From Azorhizobium doebereinerae UFLA1-100 (lineage in GTDB: Bacteria > Pseudomonadota > Alphaproteobacteria > Rhizobiales > Xanthobacteraceae), in assembly GCF_000473085.1 (NCBI RefSeq), contig NZ_KI421496.1:62001-126000 (forward strand): a DNA stretch of 64,000 nucleotides, read 5' to 3'. Below the pieces are notes generated by a model. The model was not told the origin of the DNA. It searched no databases and worked only from the letters and a program-made list of their open reading frames with translations. Each line of letters begins with the position of its first letter. Position 1 is the first letter of the stretch. The translations under genes were made by a program, and so were the position numbers. Positions 35,562 to 43,822 of this stretch are shown piece by piece.

Positions 35562-36256
35562 CCGGCCTCGTCGTCCGCAACGTCCGCCGCGCCGATGGGG
35601 CGGTGATCGACCAGCTGGCCGGCTTCGGCTCGGCCACGGTGCACGAGGCCATGGGCCGCATCGGGCTGATGAAGCCCTACATGCGGCCGATCTATGCCGG
35701 CGCGCAGGTGGCCGGCAGCGCCATCACCGTGCTCGCCCAGCCGGGCGACAACTGGATGCTCCACGTGGCCGCCGAGCAGATTAAGCCCGGCGACATCGTG
35801 GTGGTGGCCTGCACCACCGACAATACCGACGGCATGTTCGGCGACCTTCTGGCCACCTCGTTCAAGGCGCGCGGCGCGGTCGGCCTCGTCATCGACGCCG
35901 GCTGCCGCGACGTGAAGACCCTGACCGAGATGGGCTTCCCGGTGTGGCCGCGCGCCATCTCCGCCAAGGGCACGGTGAAGGCCACCGTCGGCAGCGTCAA
36001 CGTGCCGGTGGTCTGCGCCGGGGCGCTGGTCGAGGCCGGCGACGTGGTGGTGGCGGATGACGACGGCGTCGTCGTGGTGCCGCGCGCCCGCGCCGCCGAG
36101 GTGGCGGAGAAGGCCGCCGCCCGCGAGGCCAACGAGGGCGAGAAGCGGGCGAAGCTCGCCTCCGGTGTGCTCGGCCTCGACATGTACAAGATGCGCGAAC
36201 CGCTGGCGGCGGCGGGCCTCGTCTATGTGGACGATCTGCCGGACGCGGACGGCTAG
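35558..36256 (+). CDS. galC: 4-carboxy-4-hydroxy-2-oxoadipate aldolase (GalC/LigK/ProA)
   Basis: Class II aldolase of 232 residues in the RraA-like HMG/CHA aldolase family. Visible landmarks are [64 protein letters not shown] (metal-site Asp and the Arg-Asp pair) and [19 protein letters not shown]. It splits 4-carboxy-4-hydroxy-2-oxoadipate to pyruvate and oxaloacetate, the last step of the protocatechuate 4,5-cleavage and gallate routes. The ATG overlaps the galB stop. Its own TAG stop codon lies within the left end of a dispersed palindromic element. Confidence 0.93.
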   Translation: MTGLVVRNVRRADGAVIDQLAGFGSATVHEAMGRIGLMKPYMRPIYAGAQVAGSAITVLAQPGDNWMLHVAAEQIKPGDIVVVACTTDNTDGMFGDLLATSFKARGAVGLVIDAGCRDVKTLTEMGFPVWPRAISAKGTVKATVGSVNVPVVCAGALVEAGDVVVADDDGVVVVPRARAAEVAEKAAAREANEGEKRAKLASGVLGLDMYKMREPLAAAGLVYVDDLPDADG

Positions 36257-36358
36257 AGCGTTTTCGAGCGAAGTGGATTCCGGTTCGCGTGAAGAAAACG
36301 CGATCAAACAAGTAGATAGAGAATTTCACCGATTCGAAGAAACGGAGAAATGCTCTAG
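36253..36358. repeat. Rhizobiales-type dispersed palindromic element
   Basis: The element opens CTAGAGCGTTTTCGAGCG and contains GGTTCGCGTGAAGAAAACGCG, a pattern I recognise as a common repeat between genes of Rhizobiales. Its ends CTAGAGC (36253-36259) and GCTCTAG (36352-36358) are exact inverted repeats. The left end supplies the stop codon of the aldolase gene. A further inverted pair, GACCCGC and GCGGGTC, lies just beyond (about 36368-36404). Confidence 0.75.
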
Positions 36359-36443
36359 AGGGCGATCGACCCGCCTCGAAGCACGTCGGTGCTCCGATGC
36401 GGGTCGTGAATCGCTCTCCAACAACACGTGAGAGACTGATTAA

Positions 36444-36470
36444 CCGATCAGGTTGGTTCAACCTGGTCGG
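36444..36470. promoter_or_regulatory. 12-bp-arm palindrome upstream of TctC-type gene, candidate operator
   Basis: CCGATCAGGTTG and CAACCTGGTCGG are inverted arms around GTT with one mismatch; the inner seven bases on each side are exact. It is centred about 90 bases before the start of the TctC-type gene. The form suits a dimeric GntR- or IclR-type regulator, none of which is encoded next to it. Confidence 0.5.
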
Positions 36471-36546
36471 ATCAGGCTCTGAGCGCGCGGACACGACGAC
36501 GGACGCCGGAGGATACCGGCGCCGCCCCACCTCAGGGAGGAAGACC

Positions 36547-37542
36547 ATGAACCCGTTCGCCCGGATCGCCGCCGGCTGCGCAGTGGCGCTCGCGCTGGCA
36601 ATCTGCCTCGTGCCCGCTTTCCTTGCCACCGCCTCCGCCCAGACCGCCTATCCCACCCGCCCGGTGCGCATCCTGGTGCCGTTCGGCCCCGGCGGCATCG
36701 CCGACATCACCGTGCGCGTGGTGGCGGAAAAGCTGACCGAGAAGCTCGGCCAGCAGTTCGTCATCGACAACCAGCCGGGCGCCGGCGGCATCACCGCCGC
36801 GCGCTCCGCGCTCCAGGCCACCGCCGACGGCTATACACTGGTGCTGCTCACCAACGGCACGGCCATCTCGGTGCCCTTGTTCAAGAAGCTGCCGTTCAAT
36901 CCGGTGAAGGATTTCGCCCCGGTCTCCTCGCTCGGCACTTTCGACTTCCTGTTCCTCACCAACGGCGCGTCCAAATACCAATCGGTGCGGGATCTGGTGG
37001 CCTTCGCCAAGGCCAATCCCGGCGTGCTGAACGTCGGCACGGTGAATGTGGGCTCCAGCCAGAATCTCTCCGCCGAGCTGTTCAAGTCCATGGCCGGCAT
37101 CGATTTCACCATCGTGCCCTACAAGACCACGCCGGACCTCGTCATCGCCACCACCAGGGCCGATGTTGATCTGATGATCGACAGCTACGCCTCTGCCCGG
37201 GCGATGATGGCGGACAAGAAGATCCGCGCCCTCGCCTCGTCCGGCCCGGCGCGCTCGGCGGTGACGCCGGATCTGGTGACGGTGGACGAGAGCGGGGTGA
37301 AGGGGTTCGACGTCACCTCCTGGAACGCCATCTTCGCCCCCGCCGGCACGCCGCAGGAGGTCATCGCCACGCTGAACGCGGCGATCCGCGAGGTGGTGGC
37401 CCTGCCGGAGGTGAAGAAGAAGCTGCTCGACCTCGGCATCGAGGCGAAGGCGAGCACGCCGCAGGAGCTGGGCGCGCGCCTCGCCTCCGACATCGCCAAA
37501 TGGACGGCGGTGATCGACAAGGCGGGCATCGAGAAGCAATAG
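36547..37542 (+). CDS. TctC/Bug-family periplasmic solute-binding protein
   Basis: Extracytoplasmic binding protein of 331 residues with a signal peptide that ends ATASAQ. The mature part shows the family hallmarks YPTRPVRILVPFGPGGIADITVRVVAEKL, VIDNQPGAGGITAARSALQA and LLTNGTAISVPLF. Bug proteins bind carboxylates and either feed a TctAB carrier or act as sensors; no tctA or tctB gene is adjacent. GGGAGGAAG precedes the ATG. It lies 290 bases after the aldolase gene, beyond a repeat element and a palindrome, so it probably has its own promoter. It converges on the Nit1C cluster with only ten bases between them. Confidence 0.9.
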   Translation: MNPFARIAAGCAVALALAICLVPAFLATASAQTAYPTRPVRILVPFGPGGIADITVRVVAEKLTEKLGQQFVIDNQPGAGGITAARSALQATADGYTLVLLTNGTAISVPLFKKLPFNPVKDFAPVSSLGTFDFLFLTNGASKYQSVRDLVAFAKANPGVLNVGTVNVGSSQNLSAELFKSMAGIDFTIVPYKTTPDLVIATTRADVDLMIDSYASARAMMADKKIRALASSGPARSAVTPDLVTVDESGVKGFDVTSWNAIFAPAGTPQEVIATLNAAIREVVALPEVKKKLLDLGIEAKASTPQELGARLASDIAKWTAVIDKAGIEKQ

Positions 37543-37552
37543 GCGGGGTGCT

Positions 37553-38425
37553 TCAGGGCGCGCGGCGGCGGGTGAAGATGTCCGCCAGCCGCGCGCCGTC
37601 CTCGCGCTCCAGGCGCAGCCAGTGGCGGGTCTCCCGCCCCTCGCGGGCGTGGCCCAGCAGGCAGGCGGACAGCCGCTCGCCCGGCTCGATATTGCCGAAA
37701 TAGAGAATGTCCCGCGCCAGCGTCACCGTGGCCGGCGGGAGCCCCAGCCATTCCCATTCGGCGCGGTCGGCGAAGGCCTGGAAGGCGGCGAAATAGAGGA
37801 AGTGGGCGCCGTTGAAATCCTGCGACGGGCAGGGGTTGATGAGGAGGCGGGCGGTCTCGCGCGCGCCGTCGCGGGCAAAGCCCATGTGGGTGTCCCAGCG
37901 CCCGCCGCGCAAGGCGGCGGCGAGCGCGGAGGTGCGGCTCACCGCGCCGGGGCCGAGCGGCGGCAGGCCCTGCGGGCGCACCCGCGCCACCTGCCGGTTG
38001 CGCCCCGGCTCCAGCCGCTTCACGAACACCGAGACCAGTTCCACCTCCGCCACCGTCTCCTCGCCGAGGGTGACAACATGGCGGCTGGCGAACTGCGTCG
38101 CCGAGATGCGGGCGAGCGAGGAGGCGAACGCCAGCGTGTCGTTCTCCGCCACCAGATCGAGCCGCCCGCGCGCGATGCTGGCGCCGCAGAAGGCGGCATA
38201 GACCGGCGCACCGTCCGCGTCGCGGAAGTCCGGCACCCCCTCGCCCGCCGCCTGCGCCAGCAGGAACCAGTGGCGGTGGCCGCATTCCTTCAGCAGCCAG
38301 GTTTCCGACAGGCCGCCCAGGGCGAGGTGCGGCATGCCCACCAGCACGCGCGGCGCCAGCGGCTCCGGCGCGGGCAAGCGGGCCGCCCCGGCGGGGCTGC
38401 GGCGGGGGAAGGGGATGAGGCTCAC
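37553..38425 (-). CDS. Pnap_2097-family (LnmK-like double hot-dog) protein
   Basis: Protein of 290 residues that I match to the Pnap_2097 (TIGR04099) group, related to LnmK-type acyltransferase/decarboxylases. Supporting segments are MPHLALGGLSETWLLKECGHRHWFLL in the first half and SQDFNGAHFLYFAAFQAFADRAEWEWLG in the second, consistent with two hot-dog halves. The start is GTG at 38425, only three bases after the flavoprotein stop, so it is almost certainly part of the Nit1C-type operon and its last gene. It could load or decarboxylate an acyl group on a carrier or CoA, but no carrier gene is nearby. I am not aware of it as a standard Nit1C member. Confidence 0.7.
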   Translation of the reverse strand: MSLIPFPRRSPAGAARLPAPEPLAPRVLVGMPHLALGGLSETWLLKECGHRHWFLLAQAAGEGVPDFRDADGAPVYAAFCGASIARGRLDLVAENDTLAFASSLARISATQFASRHVVTLGEETVAEVELVSVFVKRLEPGRNRQVARVRPQGLPPLGPGAVSRTSALAAALRGGRWDTHMGFARDGARETARLLINPCPSQDFNGAHFLYFAAFQAFADRAEWEWLGLPPATVTLARDILYFGNIEPGERLSACLLGHAREGRETRHWLRLEREDGARLADIFTRRRAP

Positions 38426-38428
38426 CGC

Positions 38429-39709
38429 TCAGCCCGCCGCCATCAGGCGCGGGGCTTCGCCGTTGGCGAGCTCGGCGATGCGCTCGCCCACGTAGCGCGC
38501 GTCGCGGTCGATGCCGGAGAAGCGGCCGGAGCCCCAGGTGTGCAGCCAGGGCAGGCCGAGGAAATAGACCCCCGGCACCTGCGTGACGCCGCGATGATGC
38601 TGGGGATGGCCCGCGCCGTTGAACACCGGCGCGTCCAGCCAGCGGAAATCCGGCTGGAAGCCGATGCACCAGATGATGGCGGTGATGCCGGCCGCCTCCA
38701 GGTCGAGCGCCGCCGGCTCGGTCTCCGGGGCCCACACCGGCGTGTAGACGGAGGACGGCGGGGCGTCGATGCCGTTCTCCGCGATGTACTTATCGATGGC
38801 GGCGTTGATGCCGTTATAGACCCGGTCCGCCTCGTCCAGCGATGCGGTGAGGGTGGGAGCGAAGGTCAGCGTGGTGCCGTCCAGCGCGTCCAGCAGGCCG
38901 TAGAGGCGCATGCCCTCCAAGGCGAACCGGCGCAGGTCGATGTCGCGCCCGCCGTCGCGGCCGGTGACATAATGGTTGGTGTTGTCGCGCACCCCCTCGC
39001 GCAGGGGGTGGCGCTCCACGGGCATGTCGTAATAGCCCATGTCCGCCAGCCAGGTGACCACGTCCTTGCCGCGATAGAAACGGGCGCAGCGCGGCGCGTC
39101 GCCCACCGCCAGATGCACCTTGCGGCCGGCGAGGTGCAGGTCCTCGGCGATCTGCGCGCCGGATTGGCCGGAGCCCACCACCAGCACCTCGCCTTCGGGC
39201 AGGGCCTGGGCATTGCGATACTGCTCGGAATGGATCTGGCGGATGGACTTGGGCAGGCGCTCAGCGAAGCGCGGGACGATGGGGGTGTGGTAGCCGCCGG
39301 AGGTCGCCACCACCTGGTCGGCTGTCACCGTGCCGGCGCTGGTCGTCACTTCGAAGCCGCCGCCGGCGCGGGGCTTCACGCGGCGGACCGCCACGCCCTC
39401 GCGCAGGGGGGCGTCCACCTTGCGCCGGAAGGCGTCGAGATAGGCGATGATCTCGTCCTTCTTCATGAAGCCGTCCGGCTCCGGCCCGTCATAGGGGTGG
39501 CCGGGCAGGGCGCACTGCCAGTTGGGCGTGACGAGGCAGAAATTGTCCCAGCGCTGCTTGGACCACGCGCCCATGGCCACGTCCTTCTCGAACACCACGT
39601 GATCGAGCTTCGCGGCCTTCAGATAATGGCTGATGGACAGGCCCCCCTGTCCGCCGCCGATGACGACGACGGCGTGATGGGGAACCGTTTCACTCGCTGC
39701 CTCGGGCAT
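38429..39709 (-). CDS. nitH: MSMEG_0569-family flavin-dependent oxidoreductase (Nit1C)
   Basis: FAD/NADPH-binding oxidoreductase of 426 residues. The FAD Rossmann motif is VVIGGGQGGLSISHYL and the NADPH motif is VVGSGQSGAQIAEDL. The protein resembles flavin monooxygenases of the TrkA/YhiN-like kind and has FLGLPWLHTWGSGRFSGI near the C-terminus. Start ATG 39709 follows GGAGAGAG; further upstream in-frame ATGs overlap the preceding gene. In the cyanide-linked Nit1C clusters of Pseudomonas the equivalent is called NitH. Its substrate is unknown. It is the eighth gene of the nine-gene run that starts at 45347. Confidence 0.87.
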   Translation of the reverse strand: MPEAASETVPHHAVVVIGGGQGGLSISHYLKAAKLDHVVFEKDVAMGAWSKQRWDNFCLVTPNWQCALPGHPYDGPEPDGFMKKDEIIAYLDAFRRKVDAPLREGVAVRRVKPRAGGGFEVTTSAGTVTADQVVATSGGYHTPIVPRFAERLPKSIRQIHSEQYRNAQALPEGEVLVVGSGQSGAQIAEDLHLAGRKVHLAVGDAPRCARFYRGKDVVTWLADMGYYDMPVERHPLREGVRDNTNHYVTGRDGGRDIDLRRFALEGMRLYGLLDALDGTTLTFAPTLTASLDEADRVYNGINAAIDKYIAENGIDAPPSSVYTPVWAPETEPAALDLEAAGITAIIWCIGFQPDFRWLDAPVFNGAGHPQHHRGVTQVPGVYFLGLPWLHTWGSGRFSGIDRDARYVGERIAELANGEAPRLMAAG

Positions 39710-39747
39710 GGTCTCTCTCCTGGTCTCGCGTCGCGCGGGCGCGCGGG

Positions 39748-40035
39748 TCATTCCTCGAAGGCGTCCACATGGACGCGGGGATCGGGCGTGTTGGAAAAGG
39801 CGGCGCCCGCCGCCTCGATGCGGGCCAGCTGGCCGAGGGCGAGCGAGCAGGGCATGCCGTATCTGGCCTTCACCCGGTCGCTGGCGATGGTCAGCGCGGC
39901 GCGGCTGCGATTGAGGAAGTCCGCCAGCGCATAGGTCTCGCCGGGGGCGAAATAGTCCTTGATCACCAGCGAGGGCGAATAGCAGGCCTCCGCGCGCCCG
40001 TCGGGCCAGCGGATGTGGAAGCGCATTTCAGGCAT
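39748..40035 (-). CDS. nitG: MSMEG_0570-family nitrogen starvation response protein (Nit1C)
   Basis: Small protein of 95 residues that starts MPEMRFHIRWPDG, the usual opening of this family, and has SRAALTIASDRVKARYGMPCSLALGQLARIE in the centre. No enzyme motif is visible. The chosen ATG overlaps the end of the upstream glycosyltransferase gene by eight bases; an internal ATG at 40026 would avoid overlap. I equate it with the small NitG protein of Pseudomonas Nit1C, with some uncertainty. The family occurs with the other Nit1C proteins and its role is unknown. Confidence 0.8.
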   Translation of the reverse strand: MPEMRFHIRWPDGRAEACYSPSLVIKDYFAPGETYALADFLNRSRAALTIASDRVKARYGMPCSLALGQLARIEAAGAAFSNTPDPRVHVDAFEE

Positions 40036-41179
40036 GAGCGGGCTCCGCGAGATGGTCATAGGCCGCCAGATGCGCGGCGGCGGTGGCGTCCCAGCCATGG
40101 GCGCGGGCGACGCGGGCGCCCGCCGCCACCAGGCGGCGCCGCAGGGCGGGGGTAAGGGCGGCGGCGAGCGCGTCGGCGATGGACCGGGCGGCAGTCGGGT
40201 CGCACCACGCCACGTCGCCGGGGCCGAGATATTCGGTGAAGGGGGCGATGGCCGGCGCCACCACCGGGATGCCGCTGGCCATCGCCTCCAGCACCACCAG
40301 GCCGAAGCCCTCCTTCAGCGAGGGGAAGGCCAGCGCATCGGCGATGCGGTAGAGCGCCGGCATGTCGTCCTGCGCCAGCGGCCCGGTGACGACGACCGCG
40401 CCCGGCGGCAGCGGGCTTGCCCGCAGCGCATGGCGGAAGGCCTGGCGGTAGGCGTCATGGTCCAGCAGCGAAGCGCCCCCGGCGATCACCAGTTGCGCGG
40501 CGGGATGCAGCGCGCGCAGCTGGATGAAGGCGTTGAGGATGGCCAGCGTGTTCTTGCGCTGCTCGATGCCGCCCACCGCCAGGATCACCGGCCCCGCCCC
40601 GAGCCCGAGCCGGGCGCGCAGGCCCGCCTCGCGGCCGTCGGGCGCGGGGGAGAAGCGGGCGGTGTCCACCCCGTTGCCCACCAGCGTCGCATCGCGGCCG
40701 AACACCTCGGCGATGCGCTCCCGCCATGCCCGGCTGACCACGAACAGCGCGTCGGCCTGCGCGATGGAGCGGTGCTGGAGGTCGTTCAGCACCGGGTCGG
40801 CGAAGGCGTCCATGTGGTGGATTGTGCGGGCGAAGCCGGGAATGAGGCCGCGCGCCTTCAGCGTCGCCAGCGCATTGCCGGAGATGCCGTCCTGGGCGTG
40901 GAAGACATCGAAGCGCCGGTGCGCGGGATGCTCGAAATGGGCCACGTAATCGGCGATGCGCGCCGCCACCAGCGCGGTGGTGTCGCCGGCGACCGGACGC
41001 GCGGGCACGCTCGCCGTGACGCAGGCGGCGGGGCGGAAGAAGCCCCGGCCGCCGGCGTCGGGGGCGTGGACGCAGGCGGACTGGCCAAGGCGCGTCAGCG
41101 CCTCGCCCAGCTCCAGCGCATGGACCACCCCGCCGCGCGGGTTGGTGGAATGGGTAAGGAGGGCGATGGAGAGGCTCAT
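40028..41179 (-). CDS. MSMEG_0565-family glycosyltransferase (Nit1C-associated)
   Basis: GT4-type glycosyltransferase of 383 residues. It starts MSLSIALLTHSTNPRGGVVHALELGEAL and carries LFVVSRAWRERIAEVFG, VGNGVDTARFSP and the EX7E motif EGFGLVVLEAMASGIPVVAP. ATGA overlap with the preceding AIR-synthase-like gene and an eight-base overlap with the next gene show tight coupling. The family occurs with MSMEG_0567-0572 proteins in mycobacteria and cyanobacteria. Its presence implies that the Nit1C product is glycosylated or that a sugar nucleotide is a building block, which is inference. Confidence 0.87.
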   Translation of the reverse strand: MSLSIALLTHSTNPRGGVVHALELGEALTRLGQSACVHAPDAGGRGFFRPAACVTASVPARPVAGDTTALVAARIADYVAHFEHPAHRRFDVFHAQDGISGNALATLKARGLIPGFARTIHHMDAFADPVLNDLQHRSIAQADALFVVSRAWRERIAEVFGRDATLVGNGVDTARFSPAPDGREAGLRARLGLGAGPVILAVGGIEQRKNTLAILNAFIQLRALHPAAQLVIAGGASLLDHDAYRQAFRHALRASPLPPGAVVVTGPLAQDDMPALYRIADALAFPSLKEGFGLVVLEAMASGIPVVAPAIAPFTEYLGPGDVAWCDPTAARSIADALAAALTPALRRRLVAAGARVARAHGWDATAAAHLAAYDHLAEPAHA

Positions 41180-42150
41180 GCGGCGGCTCCCGCGGGCGCG
41201 CAGCCGAGCAGGGGACGGCGGGAGAAGTCCCAGATCACCTCCCGCGCGGCGCCGCGCGCGATCACCACCTGCAGCTCGGCCGTCACCGTGCCGATGGCGG
41301 CGGCGGCGATGCCGCGCCCGGAAAAGCGCGCGGTGAGCGCCGGCACGTCGGCGGGATCGGCGGCGAAGAGATAGCCGTAGCTGGGGAAGGTGGTCAGCCA
41401 GCGGGCGGGATCCACCCCCTCGGGCCGGGGCACCGCGTCGGGATCGATGCGCGCGCCGACGCCGGAGGTCTCCGCCAGCATGGCGGCGGTGCCGATCACG
41501 CCGCCCTGGCTGATGTCCTTGGCCGCGCGCGACAGGCCGGCTTCCGCGATCTCGGGCAGCAGCTCCATGTCGCCGCGCAGCCGCGCCGGCGGGGCGTCGG
41601 TGGCGGCCTCCCAGTTGGAGAAGGGTTCGCGATAGCGCCCGCGCAGGTCGATGGCCGCCACCAGCGCCTGCCCCGGCTGGGCGTCGAAGCTGGTGAGCAG
41701 GCGCTTCGCCCGGCCGAGGATGGCGACGGAGAGCTGGCCGCGATCGCTGCGGATATTGGTATGCCCGCCCACCACCGGAATGCCGAAGGCGGCGGAAGCG
41801 GCGGCCAGGCCCTCCAGCACCGGCTGCGCGCCCGCTTCGCCATCGGCCCACACCGCATCCACCACGGCGAGCGGGCGCCCGCCCATGGCGGCGATGTCGG
41901 AGGCGTTCACCATCACCCCGCACCAGCCGGCGAACCACGGGTCCCCCGCCACGAAGGCGTTCATGAAGCCCTCGATGGCCAGCAGCAGGAAGCCGTCGCC
42001 ATCGGGAATGGCGGCGCAATCATCGCCCACCGGCACCGCGCCCGCGCCATTCAGGCCGAGGCGGGCGGCGACGGCAGCGATGTCCGCCTTGCTGGCAAGG
42101 CCGGCGCTTGCGCGCAGCGTGTCCGCGAGGCTGGCGAGGGCGCGGTCCAT
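41176..42150 (-). CDS. nitF: AIR synthase-related protein, sll0787/MSMEG_0567 type (Nit1C)
   Basis: PurM/AIRS-like ATP-binding protein of 324 residues. The PurM fold is seen in VPVGDDCAAIPDGDGFLLLAIEGF, GWCGVMVNASDIAAMGGRPLAVVDAVW and GIPVVGGHTNIRSDRGQLSVAILG, then AAKDISQGGVIGTAAMLAE in the second domain. Such enzymes activate an amide or carbonyl oxygen with ATP. Start ATG 42150 overlaps the GNAT stop (TGATG), and its end overlaps the glycosyltransferase start. It is not the housekeeping PurM, because the spacing and motifs fit the Nit1C branch. Substrate unknown. Confidence 0.87.
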   Translation of the reverse strand: MDRALASLADTLRASAGLASKADIAAVAARLGLNGAGAVPVGDDCAAIPDGDGFLLLAIEGFMNAFVAGDPWFAGWCGVMVNASDIAAMGGRPLAVVDAVWADGEAGAQPVLEGLAAASAAFGIPVVGGHTNIRSDRGQLSVAILGRAKRLLTSFDAQPGQALVAAIDLRGRYREPFSNWEAATDAPPARLRGDMELLPEIAEAGLSRAAKDISQGGVIGTAAMLAETSGVGARIDPDAVPRPEGVDPARWLTTFPSYGYLFAADPADVPALTARFSGRGIAAAAIGTVTAELQVVIARGAAREVIWDFSRRPLLGCAPAGAAA

Positions 42151-42689
42151 CAGGCCGCCCGCCGGGGAAAGGCGAGGAAACCGGTCTCGGCGGCGGCGAA
42201 CGGCGGATAGTAGCTGAGGTCCGCCTCCATCAGATGGTGCGGGCGGCCCACCAGCTCGATCTCCTCCAGCGTGCGCCAGCGCAGGCGGCGGAACAGCAGC
42301 GCGTTCTGGCTCTGCACATGAGCGAGGAAGCGCCGGCAGCCGCGCGCATGGGCGGAGGAGACGGCGAGGCGGATGAGCGAGGCGCCGAGCGTGCCCACAT
42401 GGCGATAGTCCTCCGCCACCGCGAGGCGCGAGCCCCACCACGTGCCGGGCTCGGCCTCGTGGATGCGCACGGTACCCACCACCGCATCCGCCGCCACGCC
42501 CCACAGCGAGAGCGCGACGATGGGAATGGCGGCGTCATCGATGGCGTCGCGGTCATCGCCCGAAAATAGCCCCTGCTCGCCGCAGAAGACCTGTCTGCGC
42601 AAGGCGCTGGCGCCGGCCCGCTCCCAGCCCTCGGTGGCGAACTTCACCTGGAACTCGGCCGCCGTGAACGGCTTGAAGGCATCGAACAT
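42150..42689 (-). CDS. nitE: GNAT acyltransferase, MSMEG_0567 N-terminal type (Nit1C)
   Basis: GNAT-fold protein of 179 residues. The fold is indicated by ASALRRQVFCGEQGLFSGDDRDAID near the start, TVRIHEAEPGTWWGSRLAVAEDYR (beta-4 and the acyl-CoA loop) and SLIRLAVSSAHARGCRRFLAHVQSQN. In some organisms this domain is fused to the AIR-synthase-like domain; here the two are separate genes joined by a TGATG overlap. It probably transfers an acyl group to an amine in the Nit1C pathway. Overlaps on both sides support translational coupling with the radical SAM gene upstream. Confidence 0.85.
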   Translation of the reverse strand: MFDAFKPFTAAEFQVKFATEGWERAGASALRRQVFCGEQGLFSGDDRDAIDDAAIPIVALSLWGVAADAVVGTVRIHEAEPGTWWGSRLAVAEDYRHVGTLGASLIRLAVSSAHARGCRRFLAHVQSQNALLFRRLRWRTLEEIELVGRPHHLMEADLSYYPPFAAAETGFLAFPRRAA

Positions 42690-43822
42690 CAGCCGATCCC
42701 CCGCTCATAGGTGGAGAGCGCCGAGCAGGCGCCGCACTTGCCGCAGCCGGCCTTGATGTCGGTGGCCCGAAGGCCCGCCGCGCGCACCATGTCCGCCAGC
42801 GGCTGGAGCACGGATTTCATGAAGGCGGGCTGGGGCGCGGGATGGTGCTCCAGCGGCGTGCCGGAGATGGGCACGAACGGCACCACGAAGGGATAGACGC
42901 CGCGCGCCAGCAGAGCCTCGCACATGGCGAGGATGGCTTCGCGCGTGTCGCCCAGCCCGGCGAGGATGTAGGTGGAGACCTGCCCCTTGCCGAACACCGG
43001 CACGGCGGCCTCGAATGCGGAAAGATAGCGCTCGATCGGCACCTGCGCCTTGCCGGGCATGATGCGGGCGCGCACCTCCGGCGTCACGGCTTCCAGATGC
43101 ATGCCGAGCGAATCTGCGCCCGCTTCCTTCATGCGGGCGAACCACGCGTCGTCGTCCGGCGGCTCGCATTGCACCTGGATGGGCAGGTCCACGGCGGCCT
43201 TCACGGCGGCGGCGCTCTCGGCCAGCACCGCGCAGCCGCGATCCTTGCCGGGCGGGGTGCCGGTGGTCATCACCATGTGGGTCACGCCGTCCAGCGCCAC
43301 GGCGGCCTTCGCCACCTCGGCGAGCTGCTGCGGCGTCTTGCGGGCAATGGTGCGCCCGGCGGCCAGCGACTGGCCGATGGCGCAGAACTGGCAGGTCTTG
43401 GCCCGGCTCTGGTAGCGCACGCACTCCTGCAACACGGTGGTGGCGAGCACGTCGCGGCCGTGCAGGGTGGCGATCTTCCAATAGGGCACGCCGTCGGTGG
43501 AGACGAGGTCGTAGAAGCGCGGGCGGCGGGGGAAGGAGACCTCCGCCAGCGGCAGGCCGTCGCGCAGGATGCGCGTGGCGCCGCTTGGCACCTGGGCGAT
43601 CTCGAACGGGCTCTGGGCCGCCGGCGCGGTGTGGACGGGGACCATGATGGTCATGCCGTCCAGCGTCATGGCCTTGTGGTCGGAGGGGCCGGCGCCGCCG
43701 CGCCGGCTCTGCGCCCCGGCGTCGGGATCAGCGAGCCGGACCCCGTAGGACTGCAATTCGGTCATCAGCTCCGCCGTCGGCAGAGGGCTGATGGGGGCGG
43801 CGGTCGGATGCGTCTGCTTCAT
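42689..43822 (-). CDS. nitD: MSMEG_0568-family radical SAM protein (Nit1C)
   Basis: Radical S-adenosylmethionine enzyme of 377 residues. The iron-sulfur cysteines near the N-terminal third are Cys134, Cys144 and Cys147 ([15 protein letters not shown]), a CX9CX2C spacing rather than CX3CX2C. A barrel like that of biotin synthase follows ([62 protein letters not shown]). The C-terminus has another cysteine group, CGKCGAC (360-366), perhaps for a second cluster. ATG 43822 follows GGAG at eight bases and lies 95 bases inside the nitrilase gene; ATG 43765 is an alternative. Substrate unknown. Confidence 0.87.
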   Translation of the reverse strand: MKQTHPTAAPISPLPTAELMTELQSYGVRLADPDAGAQSRRGGAGPSDHKAMTLDGMTIMVPVHTAPAAQSPFEIAQVPSGATRILRDGLPLAEVSFPRRPRFYDLVSTDGVPYWKIATLHGRDVLATTVLQECVRYQSRAKTCQFCAIGQSLAAGRTIARKTPQQLAEVAKAAVALDGVTHMVMTTGTPPGKDRGCAVLAESAAAVKAAVDLPIQVQCEPPDDDAWFARMKEAGADSLGMHLEAVTPEVRARIMPGKAQVPIERYLSAFEAAVPVFGKGQVSTYILAGLGDTREAILAMCEALLARGVYPFVVPFVPISGTPLEHHPAPQPAFMKSVLQPLADMVRAAGLRATDIKAGCGKCGACSALSTYERGIG

